A stretch of DNA of 23,704 bases from a virus. The position numbers were made by a program, and so were the translations under genes. Location of the stretch: positions 1 to 23,704 of IMG/VR virus record IMGVR_UViG_3300031767_000003; one strand, given 5' to 3'. The notes under the pieces were generated by a model. It had not been told where the DNA came from. It searched no databases and worked only from the letters and a program-made list of their open reading frames with translations. Positions 22,374 to 23,704 of this stretch are shown piece by piece; the stretch's first letter is position 1; every line of letters starts with the position of its first letter.

Positions 22374-22731
22374 CGCTGAAGAGCGCTTTGTGCGCCGGTA
22401 CGCACATCTCCCGCCGGATGCGCCGCTCGACCGCCACGCGGCGCGGGCGCTGCTGCGGCGCGCGTTGGCGGATCGGGAAGCGCTGGCGGAGTATCTCTTG
22501 AACAACGAATGCGCGCCGTCGCTGCTCGGCGAGTTCATCAACCGCCACTGGAACGACGCGCTGAGCAATACGGCGCGCGGCGCGTCGTTGCGTCTGGCGT
22601 CACGGACGCTGCGGGCGCTGGATTGTCTTGAGGAACGCGACCGATGGGCGGTGCTGGAGTGGATGCAGCGCGGGGTTGTTCCGTCAACGCGCATTCTGTG
22701 TCGGTTGTGTGAGGAGATCGACGATGCGTGA
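22366..22731 (+). CDS. Unknown small helical protein
   Basis: This is a 121-residue protein from ATG 22366, overlapping the preceding stop (ATGAATGA) and with GGAAGGAG upstream. It is nearly all helical, with repeated Arg-Ala-Leu stretches (AARALLRRALADREALAEYLL). It holds three Cys (Cys46, and two in ILCRLCEEIDD) but no clear zinc motif. I do not recognise a family. It lies in a run of short overlapping genes after the resolvase-like gene. Confidence 0.6.
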   Translation: MNDAEERFVRRYAHLPPDAPLDRHAARALLRRALADREALAEYLLNNECAPSLLGEFINRHWNDALSNTARGASLRLASRTLRALDCLEERDRWAVLEWMQRGVVPSTRILCRLCEEIDDA

Positions 22732-23236
22732 CAACGATCTGCGTAACGACGATCTGCGCGCCGCGATGTCGTTCTTCGCCGAGCGGCTGCGCGGCGTTGA
22801 TGGAGACGAGACGCGACTGCTGCGCCGGACGCGCCACAAACTGCGCAACGAGACGCGACTGCTGCGCTGGACGCGCCACAAACTGCGCAACGACGCGCAA
22901 GCGGTCGCAGAACTGATGCTGACGGTCGGGTACCGACCGACGTACATCAGATATTTTCTGCGGTATCACATTCCGGCGCTCAACGAAAGCGCGGCGGTCG
23001 GGGAAACATACACCGATCCCGATGCGACGGCAGAAGCGCATCTGGGGTTGTGCTGGCGTCTTGACGAGGACGTACTGACCGTCTACACCGACCTCCACGC
23101 CGCCGCGAAGCGTCTGCGGCAGCCGCACCGCGATCTGGCGGCGGTGTGTCTGAAGTGGGGGTATGTCCACGAGACGGTTGTACAAATGTTAGCAAAAGCG
23201 CTAGAAAGGAAACCTCGAAATGTGGTGGAAGATTGA
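22724..23236 (+). CDS. Unknown protein with tandem 14-residue repeat
   Basis: This is a 170-residue protein from ATG 22724, overlapping the previous stop by 8 bases. An N-terminal DNDLRNDDLR duplication is followed by two nearly identical 14-residue units (ETRLLRRTRHKLRN and ETRLLRWTRHKLRN) forming a strongly basic helix, then a helical body (YRPTYIRYFLRYHIP, LHAAAKRLRQPHRDLAAVCLKWGYVHETVVQML). The last part may form a helix-turn-helix-like bundle (DLAAVCLKWGYVHETVV), which with the basic repeat suggests nucleic acid binding; not proven. Confidence 0.6.
   Translation: MRDNDLRNDDLRAAMSFFAERLRGVDGDETRLLRRTRHKLRNETRLLRWTRHKLRNDAQAVAELMLTVGYRPTYIRYFLRYHIPALNESAAVGETYTDPDATAEAHLGLCWRLDEDVLTVYTDLHAAAKRLRQPHRDLAAVCLKWGYVHETVVQMLAKALERKPRNVVED
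22808..22891 (+). repeat. 42-bp in-frame tandem duplication within the coding region
   Basis: Two 42-bp units, 22808-22849 and 22850-22891, are almost identical in DNA (one visible difference, CGG versus TGG). Near identity at silent positions indicates a recent duplication. Its length is a multiple of three, so the frame is kept. Confidence 0.9.
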
Positions 23237-23453
23237 AGAAATCCCGGAGCAAGAGTTGGAGAATTGGGCGAACGCGGTCGGTCGGTTTGAACGCGCCGCG
23301 AAGCGTGATGTTGCGGTGCGCGTGGCGGGGGCGTTCGTCATCTACGACCTGAACGGGGTGTTGGGCTACGTGGCGGGGCGCGAGGCTCCAGACGGAGCCT
23401 ACCTCGTCGAGCGTTGGGTGCGCGGTAAGAAAGGATGGACGCTGTATGAGTGA
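23220..23453 (+). CDS. Unknown small protein
   Basis: This is a 77-residue protein from ATG 23220, overlapping the previous gene by 17 bases and with GAAAGGAAA upstream. It has an N-terminal aromatic and acidic stretch (MWWKIEEIPEQELENW) and a strand-rich second half (VAVRVAGAFVIYDLNGVLGYVAG, YLVERWVRGKKGWTLYE). No motif recognised. Confidence 0.6.
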   Translation: MWWKIEEIPEQELENWANAVGRFERAAKRDVAVRVAGAFVIYDLNGVLGYVAGREAPDGAYLVERWVRGKKGWTLYE

Positions 23454-23704
23454 TCTTATCGCCTGGATCATCGCCGGGGGCGTCATTCTCGCCCTCGTCA
23501 ACAGCAACGTCGCAGACGGACTGCTGAGCGCGCTCGACCTCAGCGACAACCTGCGCCGCGCGGTCGACTGGGCGCGCGGGGTGCGGGGCGTTCCGGCGGG
23601 CGTGGCGTCGGCGTGCTTCTTCATCCTAGCGTATGTCTTCGGTGCTTTGGCGTACCGCTACGACCTCGTACCGACGTGGAGATTTATTCAGCCGATTGCT
23701 GCAG
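23446..23704 (+). CDS. Probable membrane protein (partial, runs off window)
   Basis: The frame opens at ATG 23446 (overlapping the previous stop, ATGAGTGA) and is still open at the last base, giving at least 86 residues. Two hydrophobic segments are visible: IAWIIAGGVILALV near the start and SACFFILAYVFGALAY near residue 60. It is a two-pass or longer membrane protein of unknown role in the early/replication region. Confidence 0.6.
   Translation, partial: MSDLIAWIIAGGVILALVNSNVADGLLSALDLSDNLRRAVDWARGVRGVPAGVASACFFILAYVFGALAYRYDLVPTWRFIQPIAA

Overview
The window is a stretch of a tailed bacteriophage (siphovirus-type) genome or an equivalent prophage segment. It is GC-rich and densely packed, and most neighbouring genes overlap by a few bases. 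Heavy use of GCG, CGC and GAT-CG type codons and a glucosaminidase-type endolysin would fit a Chloroflexota (Roseiflexus/Chloroflexus-like) or similar hot-spring host, but that host assignment is a weak inference from general look only. No integrase, repressor, tRNA or CRISPR array was seen.

Region 1 (1-13.8 kb, + strand) is the late module: the 3' end of the large terminase, a portal protein fused to a MuF-like minor head domain, a small gp10/Mu-G-like protein, prohead protease, HK97-fold major capsid protein, a 260-bp intergenic region with three copies of a 44-bp palindromic element, a probable decoration protein, head-tail adaptor, tail terminator, tail tube, tail chaperone with a textbook -1 frameshift site, tape measure, two tail-tip proteins, a Dam-like adenine methylase, endolysin, and two small membrane proteins (holin candidates).

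Region 2 (13.8-14.8 kb) is a switch-like segment. Two tandem paralogous genes of unknown function lie on the - strand, each with its own sigma70-type promoter and intrinsic terminator. Divergent from them is the promoter of the replication operon.

Region 3 (14.8-23.7 kb, + strand) is the replication and recombination module: a primase fused to an SF2 origin-binding-type helicase (its last codons contain the fourth 44-bp element), a small unknown protein, a PD-(D/E)XK nuclease, a family A DNA polymerase with proofreading domain and an altered motif C, a Cas4/RecB-like Fe-S nuclease, an SSB-like protein with an acidic DEEVPF tip, a third PD-(D/E)XK nuclease, and four small genes of unknown function running off the window end. 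Internal promoters are predicted ahead of the polymerase and the SSB-like gene.

The most interesting items are the four-copy 44-bp palindromic element, which links the capsid and replication regions; the duplicated early gene/promoter/terminator cassette; the frameshift signal; and the unusual replication protein set.
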